Source of the DNA: Opitutaceae bacterium
GTDB taxonomy: Bacteria > Verrucomicrobiota > Verrucomicrobiia > Opitutales > Opitutaceae
Assembly (NCBI GenBank): GCA_026125215.1
Contig: JAHCLN010000018.1
Span: forward strand, 1-35,299
Reading direction: 5' to 3'
DNA: 35,299 nt
This document shows positions 16,865 to 26,174 of this stretch, piece after piece. Positions within the stretch are counted from its first letter, which is position 1, and each line of letters starts with the position of its first letter. The notes below the pieces were generated by a model. The model had not been told where the DNA came from, ran no database searches, and worked only from the letters and a program-made list of their open reading frames with translations. The translations under genes were made by a program, and so were the position numbers.

Positions 16865-17941
16865 ATGGCCGCCATCGACGCCCTCCTAAAAGGCATGCTG
16901 GACAAAGGCGGGTCCGACCTGCACCTCACCGTCGGCCTGCCGCCCAAGATCCGCGCCTCCGGCTCCCTCGTGCCGCTGACCGACACGCCGCTGGACCACC
17001 GCACGATGGAGTCGCTCCTCCAGGAAATCTGCCCCGAGAAGCGCTGGCAGGAATTTCTGGAGAAGAAGGACCTAGACCTCGCGCACGAGATTCCCGGCGT
17101 CGCCCGCTTCCGCGGCAACTACCTCTACAACCATTGGGGCCAGGCCGCCGTCTTCCGCCAGATTCCCGCCAAGATCCTCTCCTTCGACGACCTCAAGCTC
17201 CCCGAGACGCTGAAAAAGCTCTGCCACCTAAAGGAAGGTCTCGTCGTCGTCACCGGCCCCACCGGCTCCGGCAAGTCCACCACGCTCGCCGCGATGATCG
17301 ACTACATCAACAGCAACCTCTCGCGGCACATCATCACCATCGAGGATCCCATCGAGTTCGTCCACCCGGTGAAGAAATCCGTCATCGTCCACCGCGAGGT
17401 CGGCGAGCACACGCAGTCCTTCGCCGCCGCGCTCAAGGGCGCCATGCGGCACGACCCCGACATCCTGCTCCTCGGCGAAATGCGCGAGATGGAAACCATC
17501 AAGCTCGCCCTCGGCTGCGCCTCGATGGGCATGCTCGTCTTCGGCACCCTGCACACCAACAACGCGGCAAAGACCGTGGACCGCATCATCAACACCTTCC
17601 CCGCCGACGAGCAGAACCAGGTGCGCGTGATGCTCGCCTCCTGCCTCGCCGGTGTCGTCGCCCAGCTCCTCTGCAAACGCATCCCCAAGGGCCGCTGCGC
17701 CGTGCAGGAAATCCTCCTACAGCACGAAGCCCTGCCCAACACCATCCGCAGCGGCCAGATCGCCAACATCAAGGCCATCATCGAGAGCGCCGGCAGCGAC
17801 GGCATGATCACGATGGACAACAGCCTCATGGCCCGCGTGAAGGACGGCACCATCGAGCCGAAGGAGGCCTACATGAAGTCCGCCAACAAGGCCCTCTTCG
17901 CCCCGCTGCTGAAACCGGGCGACCTCGACGGTGGACACTAA
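16865..17941 (+). CDS. pilT: Twitching motility/pilus retraction ATPase PilT
   Basis: A second PilT-family ATPase of ordinary size (358 residues), likely to power pilus retraction with its upstream partner. It shows GGSDLHLTVGLPPKIR at the N-terminus, Walker A GPTGSGKST (131-139), HIITIEDPIEFVHP, Walker B DPDILLLGEMREMETI, and LGCASMGMLVFGTLHTNNAAKT. The C-terminal LPNTIRSGQIANIK corresponds to the AIRNLIRE retraction motif of PilT but is altered. The start ATG at 16865 lies 2 bases after the stop of the first ATPase. In many bacteria pilT and pilU are adjacent and work together; which of these two is PilT and which is PilU-like cannot be decided from motifs alone. Confidence 0.9.
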   Translation: MAAIDALLKGMLDKGGSDLHLTVGLPPKIRASGSLVPLTDTPLDHRTMESLLQEICPEKRWQEFLEKKDLDLAHEIPGVARFRGNYLYNHWGQAAVFRQIPAKILSFDDLKLPETLKKLCHLKEGLVVVTGPTGSGKSTTLAAMIDYINSNLSRHIITIEDPIEFVHPVKKSVIVHREVGEHTQSFAAALKGAMRHDPDILLLGEMREMETIKLALGCASMGMLVFGTLHTNNAAKTVDRIINTFPADEQNQVRVMLASCLAGVVAQLLCKRIPKGRCAVQEILLQHEALPNTIRSGQIANIKAIIESAGSDGMITMDNSLMARVKDGTIEPKEAYMKSANKALFAPLLKPGDLDGGH

Positions 17942-17974
17942 GCCGGCGCACGCCGTCACCAGCATCGAAACCTG

Positions 17975-18760
17975 ATGCCGCAGCTCACCCGCATGCTGTT
18001 GCTTGATACGGTCCACACCGCCTTGGCCGCGCAACCTTGGGTCAATGCGCTGTGGGAGGGCGGCTCGGCCGCTTTTGCCCGCGACGACCAGTGGAGCGAT
18101 GTGGACCTGCAGGCCGATGTGCCCGACGCACAGGTGGTCGAGACGTTCGCCGTGGTCGAAGCCGCGCTCGGCAAGGTGGCAAAAACCGAACTGGTCTTTG
18201 TCGTGCCCGAACCCGCATGGCACGGACACAGCCAGCGTTTCTACCGCTTCGCGGACGCACCGCCGTGGCTGATCCTCGATTTCTGCGTCATCCGGCAGGG
18301 CAATCCCAACAAGCTCATCGAGCCCGAACTCCACGGCACCGCCCGTGTGCTGTTCGATCGCACCGGTCTGTTTCGCCAGCCGCCAAAAATCGACCGCATG
18401 GCCCTGGAAACCAAGCTGCAGGCCAGGCTCGCCCAGCTCACCGTGCGCTTCGAGCTGTTCCAAGTCCTCGTGATCAAGGAGGTCTGGCGCCAGCATCCCC
18501 TCGATGCCGCCTACTTTTACCAGAGCCTGACCCTCGCCCCGCTGATCGCGCTCCTGCGGCTGAAGCACGACCCCCTCCGGCACGATTGGAGCGCGCGTTA
18601 CCTGCATCACGTGCTGCCGGCCGAAGCCGCCGCCAAGCTCACCCGTCTCACCTACCTCGCCGACAGCGCGGAAATCCCCGCGAAGCAGACCGAGGCCACC
18701 GCCTGGTTCCGCCAACTCGCCGCCGAACTCAAAGCCCAACCGCGTCTGGTCCCGGCCTGA
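17975..18760 (+). CDS. Nucleotidyltransferase-fold protein (aminoglycoside adenylyltransferase-like)
   Basis: A 261-residue protein with a polymerase-beta type nucleotidyltransferase core. EGGSAAFARDDQWSDVDLQ (28-46) carries the family's GS and DxD elements (Asp42 and Asp44), and a third acidic residue is plausible in LILDFCVI. The rest is helical, with FELFQVLVIKEVWRQHPLDA and HHVLPAEAAAKLTRL resembling the C-terminal helical domain of aminoglycoside 6-adenylyltransferase-like proteins. The substrate is unknown; many such chromosomal proteins do not act on antibiotics. It follows the PilT pair by 33 bases on the same strand, perhaps by chance, and converges with the cysteine-cluster gene. 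Confidence 0.72.
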   Translation: MPQLTRMLLLDTVHTALAAQPWVNALWEGGSAAFARDDQWSDVDLQADVPDAQVVETFAVVEAALGKVAKTELVFVVPEPAWHGHSQRFYRFADAPPWLILDFCVIRQGNPNKLIEPELHGTARVLFDRTGLFRQPPKIDRMALETKLQARLAQLTVRFELFQVLVIKEVWRQHPLDAAYFYQSLTLAPLIALLRLKHDPLRHDWSARYLHHVLPAEAAAKLTRLTYLADSAEIPAKQTEATAWFRQLAAELKAQPRLVPA

Positions 18761-18843
18761 GCCGACGCAATCATGAGTAATCTTGAACTCTGAAAACCAG
18801 GAACAAACCCGGTCCGATTTCCGGCCTTCCTGATTTCCACATT

Positions 18844-19149
18844 TTAATCGGGCTTGGTCTCGAATTCCAAGGCCCCGAGATAAGCCAGCGCCTCCGCGCG
18901 ATCCGCCCCGCACATCTCCTCCGTCGGTCGCAGGCTCACGCAGAAGGCCGGACGCTCCGGCTTGCCGAAGAGCGCGCAGCGCATGTCCGGCAGCAACTGC
19001 ACGCATGGGATCCCCGCCGGCTTGCCGTGCGGCATTCCGGGAATCGGCGAGTTGATGGAGGGCGCGATGCAGCAGGCACCGCAGTTGGGACGGCATTCCA
19101 TAACCGGAGTGAGCCACGGATTGCACGGCTGCGCACGGATTTCAGCCAT
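18844..19149 (-). CDS. YkgJ-family cysteine cluster protein
   Basis: A small putative zinc- or iron-binding protein of 101 residues. CRPNCGACC (19-27) with later cysteines at PCV, MRCAL, AFC and EMC matches the CxxCxxCC-type cluster of the YkgJ/UPF0153 family, whose biochemical role is unknown. ATG at 19149 (MAEIRAQP) was chosen over ATG at 19176 because the extra nine codons fall in the stem of the terminator that ends katG. It is downstream of katG on the same strand but separated by that terminator, so it is probably expressed from its own promoter or by read-through. Confidence 0.82.
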   Translation of the reverse strand: MAEIRAQPCNPWLTPVMECRPNCGACCIAPSINSPIPGMPHGKPAGIPCVQLLPDMRCALFGKPERPAFCVSLRPTEEMCGADRAEALAYLGALEFETKPD

Positions 19150-19167
19150 TTCCTTGCTGAAAATAAA

Positions 19168-19205
19168 AAGCGCCATGCGCGGGTGATCGCGACATGGCGC
19201 TGAAT
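19168..19205 (-). terminator. Intrinsic terminator of katG
   Basis: On the minus strand, AGCGCCATG (19202-19194) and CATGGCGCT (19177-19169) form a perfect 9-bp stem around a 16-base loop that can pair further (TCGCG with CGCG). TTTTTATTTT follows directly. It begins 24 bases after the katG stop, in the right orientation. The T-rich tail makes this one of the clearest intrinsic terminators in the window. Confidence 0.88.
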
Positions 19206-19225
19206 TTTTAGCCTGTGCGTTTCGC

Positions 19226-21562
<2,337 letters not shown>

Positions 21563-21590
21563 TTAAACCATTTCGCGAGCTATTGTTGAA

Positions 21591-21627
21591 ATATTTTGTT
21601 CCTCTGGTCACTATAGGTCCTGCCTAT
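21591..21627 (+). promoter_or_regulatory. Predicted OxyR operator overlapping the oxyR start
   Basis: Four tetranucleotides are spaced exactly by 7 bases: ATAT (21591-21594), CTCT (21602-21605), ATAG (21613-21616), CTAT (21624-21627). The established OxyR site is ATAG-N7-CTAT-N7-ATAG-N7-CTAT; the right half matches perfectly and the left half has one mismatch per element. A further CTAT at 21580-21583 continues the phase. The last element covers the oxyR ATG (21626), which fits autorepression, while katG lies 170 bases away on the other side. Binding has not been shown. Confidence 0.75.
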
Positions 21628-22519
21628 GGAAATGCACCAACTCCGCTACGTGGTCGCGCTGGCCCGCACGGGGAATTTCTCGCGCGCCGCCGAGCAATGC
21701 AATGTCGCCCAGCCCTCGCTCAGCCAGCAGATCCAAAAGCTGGAGGACGAACTGGGCGAACGGCTCTTCGACCGCCGGAAGCGCCAGGTGCGACTCACCC
21801 CGCATGGCACGGCCTTTCTGCGTCGCGCCCTACGCATCCTGGAGGAGGTGGAGGCGGCGCGGCGCGAGGCCAACGACGCGCTCGACCTGAAACAGGGCTC
21901 CGTCGCCATCGGCGTCCTGCCGACCATCGCGCCCTACCTGCTGCCGCCGGTGATGGCGAAGTTCAGCGCGCAGTTTGCCGGGGTGGACATCACCGTGCAC
22001 GAGGACACGACGGCCGAACTGCTGAAGCTGCTGCATGCCTACGAGATTGATTTCGCCGTGGCCAGCGAACCCATCATCGACGACCGCCTCGTCGTCACGG
22101 AGCTCTTCACCGAGGAGCTGCTGCTCGCCCTGCCGCCCGGACACCCGCTGGGCGCCAAGCGCACGCTGCGGGCCACCGACCTGCGCGCCGAAAAACTCAT
22201 CGTGATGAAAGCCGGCCACTGCCTCGGCGACCAAGTGCTCGGTTTCTGTGAACGGCAGGAGGTCAAGCCGCGCCTCAGTTTCCGCAGCGCGCAGCTCGAA
22301 ACCGTGCAGGAACTCGTCTGCGCCGGCCTCGGCCTCTCGCTGGTGCCCGCCATGGCGAGGCGCACCCAGCGGCGCCGCGCCCCCGACTACCGCCCGTTCG
22401 CCGCGCCGCGCCCGGAGCGCAGGATCGTGCTCGTATGGCCCCGGCAGCGTCCGCCGGGGCGCGCCGCCGCCGAGCTGGTGAAGCTGTTTACGGCCCAACT
22501 GAAGGATAGAGCAGTTTAG
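21626..22519 (+). CDS. oxyR: Hydrogen peroxide-sensing LysR regulator OxyR
   Basis: OxyR is a tetrameric LysR-type activator switched on by an intramolecular disulfide when peroxide is present. This 297-residue protein has an N-terminal winged helix-turn-helix (GNFSRAAEQCNVAQPSLSQQIQKLEDELG, split here by its turn near residue 25) and the sensor region KAGHCLGDQVLGFC. The two redox cysteines fall at 199 and 208, the same numbers as in E. coli OxyR. Divergence from katG and the OxyR-type operator between them support the assignment. ATG at 21626 is used; ATG at 21632 is a close alternative. A peroxiredoxin gene converges on its 3' end. Confidence 0.95.
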   Translation: MEMHQLRYVVALARTGNFSRAAEQCNVAQPSLSQQIQKLEDELGERLFDRRKRQVRLTPHGTAFLRRALRILEEVEAARREANDALDLKQGSVAIGVLPTIAPYLLPPVMAKFSAQFAGVDITVHEDTTAELLKLLHAYEIDFAVASEPIIDDRLVVTELFTEELLLALPPGHPLGAKRTLRATDLRAEKLIVMKAGHCLGDQVLGFCERQEVKPRLSFRSAQLETVQELVCAGLGLSLVPAMARRTQRRRAPDYRPFAAPRPERRIVLVWPRQRPPGRAAAELVKLFTAQLKDRAV

Positions 22520-22559
22520 CTGATAAAACGGTCGTCACCCCTGTGGGGCGGCAGCGCCG

Positions 22560-22588
22560 GCAGGGTCCGCTCTCCGAGCGGACCCTGC
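22560..22588 (+). repeat. REP-like hairpin (family 1, GCAG variant) after oxyR
   Basis: CAGGGTCCGCTC (22561-22572) and GAGCGGACCCTG (22576-22587) form a perfect 12-bp stem with a TCC loop, extended by a G-C pair at 22560/22588. The core 9-bp stem and loop are identical to the copy at 1226-1246, and the flanks are related, but the foot reads GCAG in place of GTAG. It lies between the convergent oxyR and peroxiredoxin genes. Confidence 0.82.
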
Positions 22589-22624
22589 TATGATATTTCC
22601 TAACCCGCTCTAATGAGCGGCAGC

Positions 22625-23101
22625 TCACTTCAAACCGGCCAGCACGGTCTTGAGCTGCGCACCGTGATCGGCGGTGTCCACCTTCGGCACGACCGCGAGC
22701 ACCGTGCCGTCGCGGTCCACCACATACGCGGCGCGCGCCGGGCCGGTAAATTTTTTCCCATACATGGATTTCTCCACGAGCGAATCGGTCGCCCGCGCAA
22801 ACCCGTCGTCCGGATCGCTCGCGAGCACGTAGGTGATGCCCTTCTTGGCGGCGTATTTCCGGTGCGAGGAAATCGTGTCGCGGCTGACCGCCACGAGGTT
22901 GTAGCCGGCCTTGGCGAACGCCGCGGCATGCTTCACCAGGCTGTCGTTCTGCTTGTCGCAGCCACCGGTGTTGTTGCGCATGTAAACCGAGAAAATGGTC
23001 GGGCGCGTCAGCAATTCGCTCAACGCAACCTGCTTTTCCACATCGTTTTGCAGGATATTCAACCGAAGGTTCAGGGGGAGTTTCCGACCGGCTTGGATCA
23101 T
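22625..23101 (-). CDS. Bcp/AhpC-TSA-type peroxiredoxin
   Basis: A thioredoxin-fold peroxidase that reduces peroxides. The 158-residue protein has FSVYMRNNTGGCDKQNDSL, matching the TPGCT segment of Bcp/PrxQ proteins, with peroxidatic Cys48. The position five residues on, where many PrxQ enzymes carry the resolving cysteine (CTxEAC), is Asp53, so it would work as a 1-Cys enzyme or recruit an external thiol. Later parts (NLVAVSRDTISSHRKYAAKKG, ARAAYVVDRDGTVLAVV) fit the fold; Thr45 is present but the usual Pro46 is Gly. No signal peptide is seen. It converges with oxyR and sits next to katG, consistent with a peroxide-defence cluster. Confidence 0.82.
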   Translation of the reverse strand: MIQAGRKLPLNLRLNILQNDVEKQVALSELLTRPTIFSVYMRNNTGGCDKQNDSLVKHAAAFAKAGYNLVAVSRDTISSHRKYAAKKGITYVLASDPDDGFARATDSLVEKSMYGKKFTGPARAAYVVDRDGTVLAVVPKVDTADHGAQLKTVLAGLK

Positions 23102-23209
23102 GGTGCCAACAGGGGAACCGGCTTCGGTCGCAGGTCAATCCCGGCCGCCGGAATCATCGCAACCGACTCTCTTTGACGGGCGGGGATTTTTTCTCCAACT
23201 TTCGCGCGA

Positions 23210-23671
23210 ATGAAGTCCGTCAAGATCCCTGCGTTCGAACTGTTTCTTCACGAGATGATCCCGCTCGCGAAGATGATGGGGGTCGGCGTGGAGGTCAGCG
23301 ACGACCGCGCGCTCACGCTCAAGGCGCCGAAGGAGCAGAACAAGAATTCGCTCAACACCGCCTTCGGCGGCAGCCTCGTCTCGCTCGCCACCCTCGCCGG
23401 CTACGGCGTCGTGTGGGAGCTGATGAAAAACGAGAAGGGCGCGGAGAAATCCGAATGGCGCATCGTGGTGAAGGAAAGCCGCGCCGCCTATCGTCGGCCC
23501 GTCATCGGCGACCTGCGCGCCATCTGCGAGCGGCCCGCCCAGGCGGCCATCGCCGAGTTCAAGGACGCCCTAGACCGCTACGGCAAGGCGAAGCTCAAGC
23601 TGCGCGCCCGCGTGGTTGAGGAAGGCGAGACCGCCGTGGATGTGACCGCGGCCTTCGTGGTCACGCGCTGA
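23210..23671 (+). CDS. YiiD C-terminal-type thioesterase (hotdog fold)
   Basis: A 153-residue single-domain protein resembling the C-terminal putative thioesterase domain of E. coli YiiD. NKNSLNTAFGGSLVSLATLAGYGVVW is the conserved core, the hotdog helix with its AFGGS turn, and WRIVVKESRAAYRRPVIGDL followed by LRARVVEEGETAVDV are the beta strands. YiiD's acetyltransferase domain is absent. The substrate acyl-CoA is unknown. It is divergent from the peroxiredoxin across 108 bases, and a REP-like hairpin follows four bases after its stop. Confidence 0.82.
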   Translation: MKSVKIPAFELFLHEMIPLAKMMGVGVEVSDDRALTLKAPKEQNKNSLNTAFGGSLVSLATLAGYGVVWELMKNEKGAEKSEWRIVVKESRAAYRRPVIGDLRAICERPAQAAIAEFKDALDRYGKAKLKLRARVVEEGETAVDVTAAFVVTR

Positions 23672-23674
23672 AGT

Positions 23675-23700
23675 GCAGGGCGGGGTCTCCGGATCCCGCC
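23675..23700 (+). repeat. REP-like hairpin (family 2, GCAG variant)
   Basis: GCAG (23675-23678) is followed by GGCGGGGTC (23679-23687) and GATCCCGCC (23692-23700), a 9-bp stem with one G-T pair. The same stem, fully paired and with a GTAG foot, occurs after ruvB at 28598-28622. It sits between the convergent thioesterase and DJ-1/PfpI genes. Confidence 0.75.
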
Positions 23701-23717
23701 TCATGTTTTAGGCGAGC

Positions 23718-24404
23718 TCACTGCCCCGCCGCATTCAGCTTTGCCGCCACGCGTTCACTCACCACCCGGCGTGGCGCGATAAATGGCTCCATCTGGGCTC
23801 GCAGGCGCGCGACCAGCGCGGGCTCCGCGCTGTTGGGTGAACCGCCGGTGAAGGGCGGCGACGGATCGTATTCCATACTCAGCTGAATGGCCCGCGCGAG
23901 TTCCTCGCCGTTCATCTTCGCCACCAGACTCAGCGCGAAATCGATGCCGGCCGTCACCCCGCCGCCAGTAGCGCGGTTGCGGTCGAAGACCACCCGCTCG
24001 GCCACCGGAATGACGTCGAAGAGCTCGAGTTGGTCGAGCGACGCCCAATGGCAGCCCGCGCGATAGCCGGTCAGCAGCCCCGCCGCCGCGAGGATCAGCG
24101 AACCGGTGCACACCGAGGTCACCCACTTCACTCCCGCCGCCTGCATGCGGAGAAAGGCCAGCGTCTCCTCATCCTCCATCAAATCCACCTGCCCCGGACC
24201 ACCCGGCACGCAGAGCACATCCGATTGCGGACAATCGGCAAAGGTCGTGGTGGGCCGCATCTCGTGTCCGCTCACGGTGGCCACCAAGTCTCGCCTCTTC
24301 CAAATCAGATGCACCTTCGCGTCGGGCACCCGGGCAAACACCTCTCCCGGCCCCACCAGATCCAAAAGCGTCAGCTTGGGAAACAGGAGGAGCCCGATGT
24401 GCAT
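23718..24404 (-). CDS. DJ-1/PfpI-family protein, isonitrile hydratase-like
   Basis: A glutamine-amidotransferase-like fold protein of 228 residues. The nucleophilic cysteine is Cys99 in VTSVCTGSLILAAAGLLTGYRAGCHW, followed by Thr100, and Asp15 lies in LTLLDLVGPGEVF. These match the Asp-Cys-Thr active set described for the Pseudomonas isonitrile hydratase InhA. Related proteins include chaperone or glyoxalase-type DJ-1 members and AraC-fused regulators, but no helix-turn-helix is attached here. It follows the dUTPase-like gene by four bases on the same strand, so they are probably co-transcribed. The true substrate is not known. Confidence 0.85.
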   Translation of the reverse strand: MHIGLLLFPKLTLLDLVGPGEVFARVPDAKVHLIWKRRDLVATVSGHEMRPTTTFADCPQSDVLCVPGGPGQVDLMEDEETLAFLRMQAAGVKWVTSVCTGSLILAAAGLLTGYRAGCHWASLDQLELFDVIPVAERVVFDRNRATGGGVTAGIDFALSLVAKMNGEELARAIQLSMEYDPSPPFTGGSPNSAEPALVARLRAQMEPFIAPRRVVSERVAAKLNAAGQ

Positions 24405-24408
24405 CGCC

Positions 24409-24780
24409 TCAGATGTGCTTCGAGTCGGCCTCGTCCTTCTTCGCGTAACCGCTGTCCTGCCGCTGATGGTTCACCTGGTTCTTCTTGAGATAGGCCTGGT
24501 AAACATCGTCGGCCGTCATGCCCAGCGTCTGTGCCAGCGACACCAGGAAGTGAAACAGGTCCACAACCTCGACCTTGGCGTTTTGCTCGTCGAAATTTTG
24601 GTATTTTGCCCACCACTTCCACGGCACGCTGTCGATCAGCTCGGCCGTTTCCTGCTGCATCGCGCGCGTGTAATTGAGGATCCACTTGGCCTTCTCCTCG
24701 TCGGTCGGCGGAGGCAGATTGACCCCGATGCGCCGGTTGAGCGCGTCCTGCATGCGGAAGATCTCCTCGAGTTTGTCCAT
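24409..24780 (-). CDS. Dimeric dUTPase-like all-alpha NTP pyrophosphohydrolase
   Basis: A 123-residue all-alpha protein of the MazG/dimeric dUTPase superfamily, expected to hydrolyse a nucleoside triphosphate to the monophosphate and pyrophosphate. Metal-binding motifs are visible as MQQETAELIDSVPWKWW (ExxE(L)D type) and KVEVVDLFHFLVSLAQTLG (ExxD). This combination is characteristic of the dimeric dUTPase family and its dCTPase relatives. The C-terminal helix is followed by a polar tail. The start codon ATG at 24780 lies 269 bases from the divergent disordered-protein gene; that gap has an AT-rich core (about 24835-24875) that may hold promoters for both directions, though I could not assign -10/-35 boxes with confidence. 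Confidence 0.8.
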   Translation of the reverse strand: MDKLEEIFRMQDALNRRIGVNLPPPTDEEKAKWILNYTRAMQQETAELIDSVPWKWWAKYQNFDEQNAKVEVVDLFHFLVSLAQTLGMTADDVYQAYLKKNQVNHQRQDSGYAKKDEADSKHI

Positions 24781-25049
24781 GGCGCGACGTTGGAAGCCCC
24801 GCCGCCGGCAGGCAAGCCCGTCTTTGTCACCGTCAGTTTTTCAAATTAATTTCCATCAATATTTTGTGCATGTAACGGCCATTTCTCCCGGCCGCGGGGG
24901 GAATTTGAGATTGCCCCGGGACGGGCAACGGGCGAAATTGCATCTTCTTGGCATGCGTCGAGTGCGACGTCCGCGCTCCGCCCGCCATCCAACCCGGCAG
25001 CTCTCCCGCCCTGCGGCTTGAGCGCCTTAGCCACAACAAAAACAACAAC

Positions 25050-26030
25050 ATGTCAGATCCAGTCACGCCCGGCGCCCCGGCTCCCGCAGCCCCCGCCGAG
25101 GCGCCCAGTGCCGCCTCACCCGGCGCCACCCAGCCGTTCGGTTCGTTCGGCGCCACCCGCGGTTCAGGTCTCCTGCGCGGCAAGGCAAAACGTCCCTCGG
25201 CCGCTCCGGCCGCGTCCGCCGCCCCGAGCGGCTATCAACCCAGCTCCATCGAGGTGATCACCCCGAAGAGCGAGTATGTGAATCCGTTCACGGGCGAGAC
25301 GTCCGTGGCGTCCCCCGTCAGCAACGAGCCCGCGCCGGCCGCCCCCGCTCCGGTGGCCGCCACGCCGGCCGCTCCCGCACCCGTGGCCGCCGCCCCGGCC
25401 CCCGCCCCCCAGGCCGACCTCTTCCCGCTGGAATCGGCCGGAAACGAGGAAAAGGCGGAACTCAACATCCTGCCGCCCGCCGAGACCAAGCGCCCCGCCC
25501 AGAGCTGGGAAGCCAATGGTCAGGGCCGCAGCGAAGAACGCCCGACCTTCCGCCCGGAGCGCCGCGAACGCCGCGAGTTCCAACCGCGCGAGCCGCGCGA
25601 AAACCGTCCGGCCCGCGAAGCCTCCTCCGAGGCCCAGCCCCGCGCCGAACGCGAACCCCGGATTGAGCGCACGGAAACCCCGAAGAAATCCGGCGGCTTC
25701 CTCGCCTGGCTGAAGGGTCTTTTCAGTGGCAGCGATGCCACCACCGCAAGCACCAACGGCCACGGCGGCGAATCCCGCCGTGACGGGGAATACCGCCACG
25801 GTCGCCGCCGTCATCGCGGCGGGCGCGGTCGCCATCAGGGCGGCGCGCAGGGCTTCTCCGGCCCGCGCGACGGCCAGAACGCCGAAGGCGGACGCCCTCA
25901 CCAAGGTGACTCGCACCAAGGCGAGGGTGGCGGCCATCGCCGCCGCCGGCGCGGCGGTCGCAACCGTCACCGCGGCGATCGCGGTGGGGAACCCCGCTCC
26001 GACGGTCACCAAGGCGGCGGGGCCATCTGA
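25050..26030 (+). CDS. Intrinsically disordered Ala/Pro- and Arg/Gly-rich protein, function unknown
   Basis: A 326-residue protein of strong composition bias. Residues 1-150 are Ala/Pro-rich with repeated PAAPAP units, about 165-220 is Glu/Arg-rich (RPERRERREFQPREPRENR), a short amphipathic stretch follows (KKSGGFLAWLKGLFSG), and the last 80 residues are Gly/Arg/His-rich with RRRHRGGRGRHQGG and GGGHRRRRRGGRNRHRG. Such RGG-like tails are typical of RNA-binding proteins. I recognise no domain. The 30 bases before the ATG are almost free of G (CCACAACAAAAACAACAAC), with no Shine-Dalgarno. A strong intrinsic terminator follows, so it is a single-gene transcript, probably abundant. RNA binding is an inference from composition only. 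Confidence 0.72.
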   Translation: MSDPVTPGAPAPAAPAEAPSAASPGATQPFGSFGATRGSGLLRGKAKRPSAAPAASAAPSGYQPSSIEVITPKSEYVNPFTGETSVASPVSNEPAPAAPAPVAATPAAPAPVAAAPAPAPQADLFPLESAGNEEKAELNILPPAETKRPAQSWEANGQGRSEERPTFRPERRERREFQPREPRENRPAREASSEAQPRAEREPRIERTETPKKSGGFLAWLKGLFSGSDATTASTNGHGGESRRDGEYRHGRRRHRGGRGRHQGGAQGFSGPRDGQNAEGGRPHQGDSHQGEGGGHRRRRRGGRNRHRGDRGGEPRSDGHQGGGAI

Positions 26031-26067
26031 TAAACCTTGCCCCGCGCGTCCCGCGCGAATCGCATCC

Positions 26068-26098
26068 AAGGCGTCCGCTCACCGCGGACGCCTTTTTC
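26068..26098 (+). terminator. Strong intrinsic terminator after the disordered-protein gene
   Basis: AAGGCGTCCGC (26068-26078) and GCGGACGCCTT (26084-26094) form a perfect 11-bp stem with a five-base loop, followed by a T-run (26093-26097). It lies 38 bases after the stop at 26030 and separates that gene from murA. Confidence 0.92.
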
Positions 26099-26111
26099 GT
26101 GCACAGCGCGA

Positions 26112-26139
26112 ATCCTCCGAAGCCTTGGCGAAGGAGGAT
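26112..26139 (+). repeat. Imperfect hairpin of the GAAGCC-TTGGCGAA type
   Basis: ATCCTCC (26112-26118) pairs with GGAGGAT (26133-26139), enclosing GAAGCCTTGGCGAA, in which CC and GG can also pair. The layout (outer stem, internal loop, CC/GG, short loop) resembles the RAYT-linked REP, whose core is GAGCCGTAGGCGAA. It ends 35 bases before the murA start, so its GGAGG is too distant to be a ribosome-binding site. Confidence 0.6.
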
Positions 26140-26174
26140 CTCTCACATTCAACCCTAAGCCCTCACACTTCCCA

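Noticed and set aside
19150..19176. ATG at 19176 as start of the cysteine-cluster gene
   Set aside because: It lies in the stem of the katG terminator, and the next Met (19149) gives a normal N-terminus.
26037..26174. N-terminal extension of MurA
   Set aside because: The stretch contains an intrinsic terminator and a repeat hairpin and no MurA homology.
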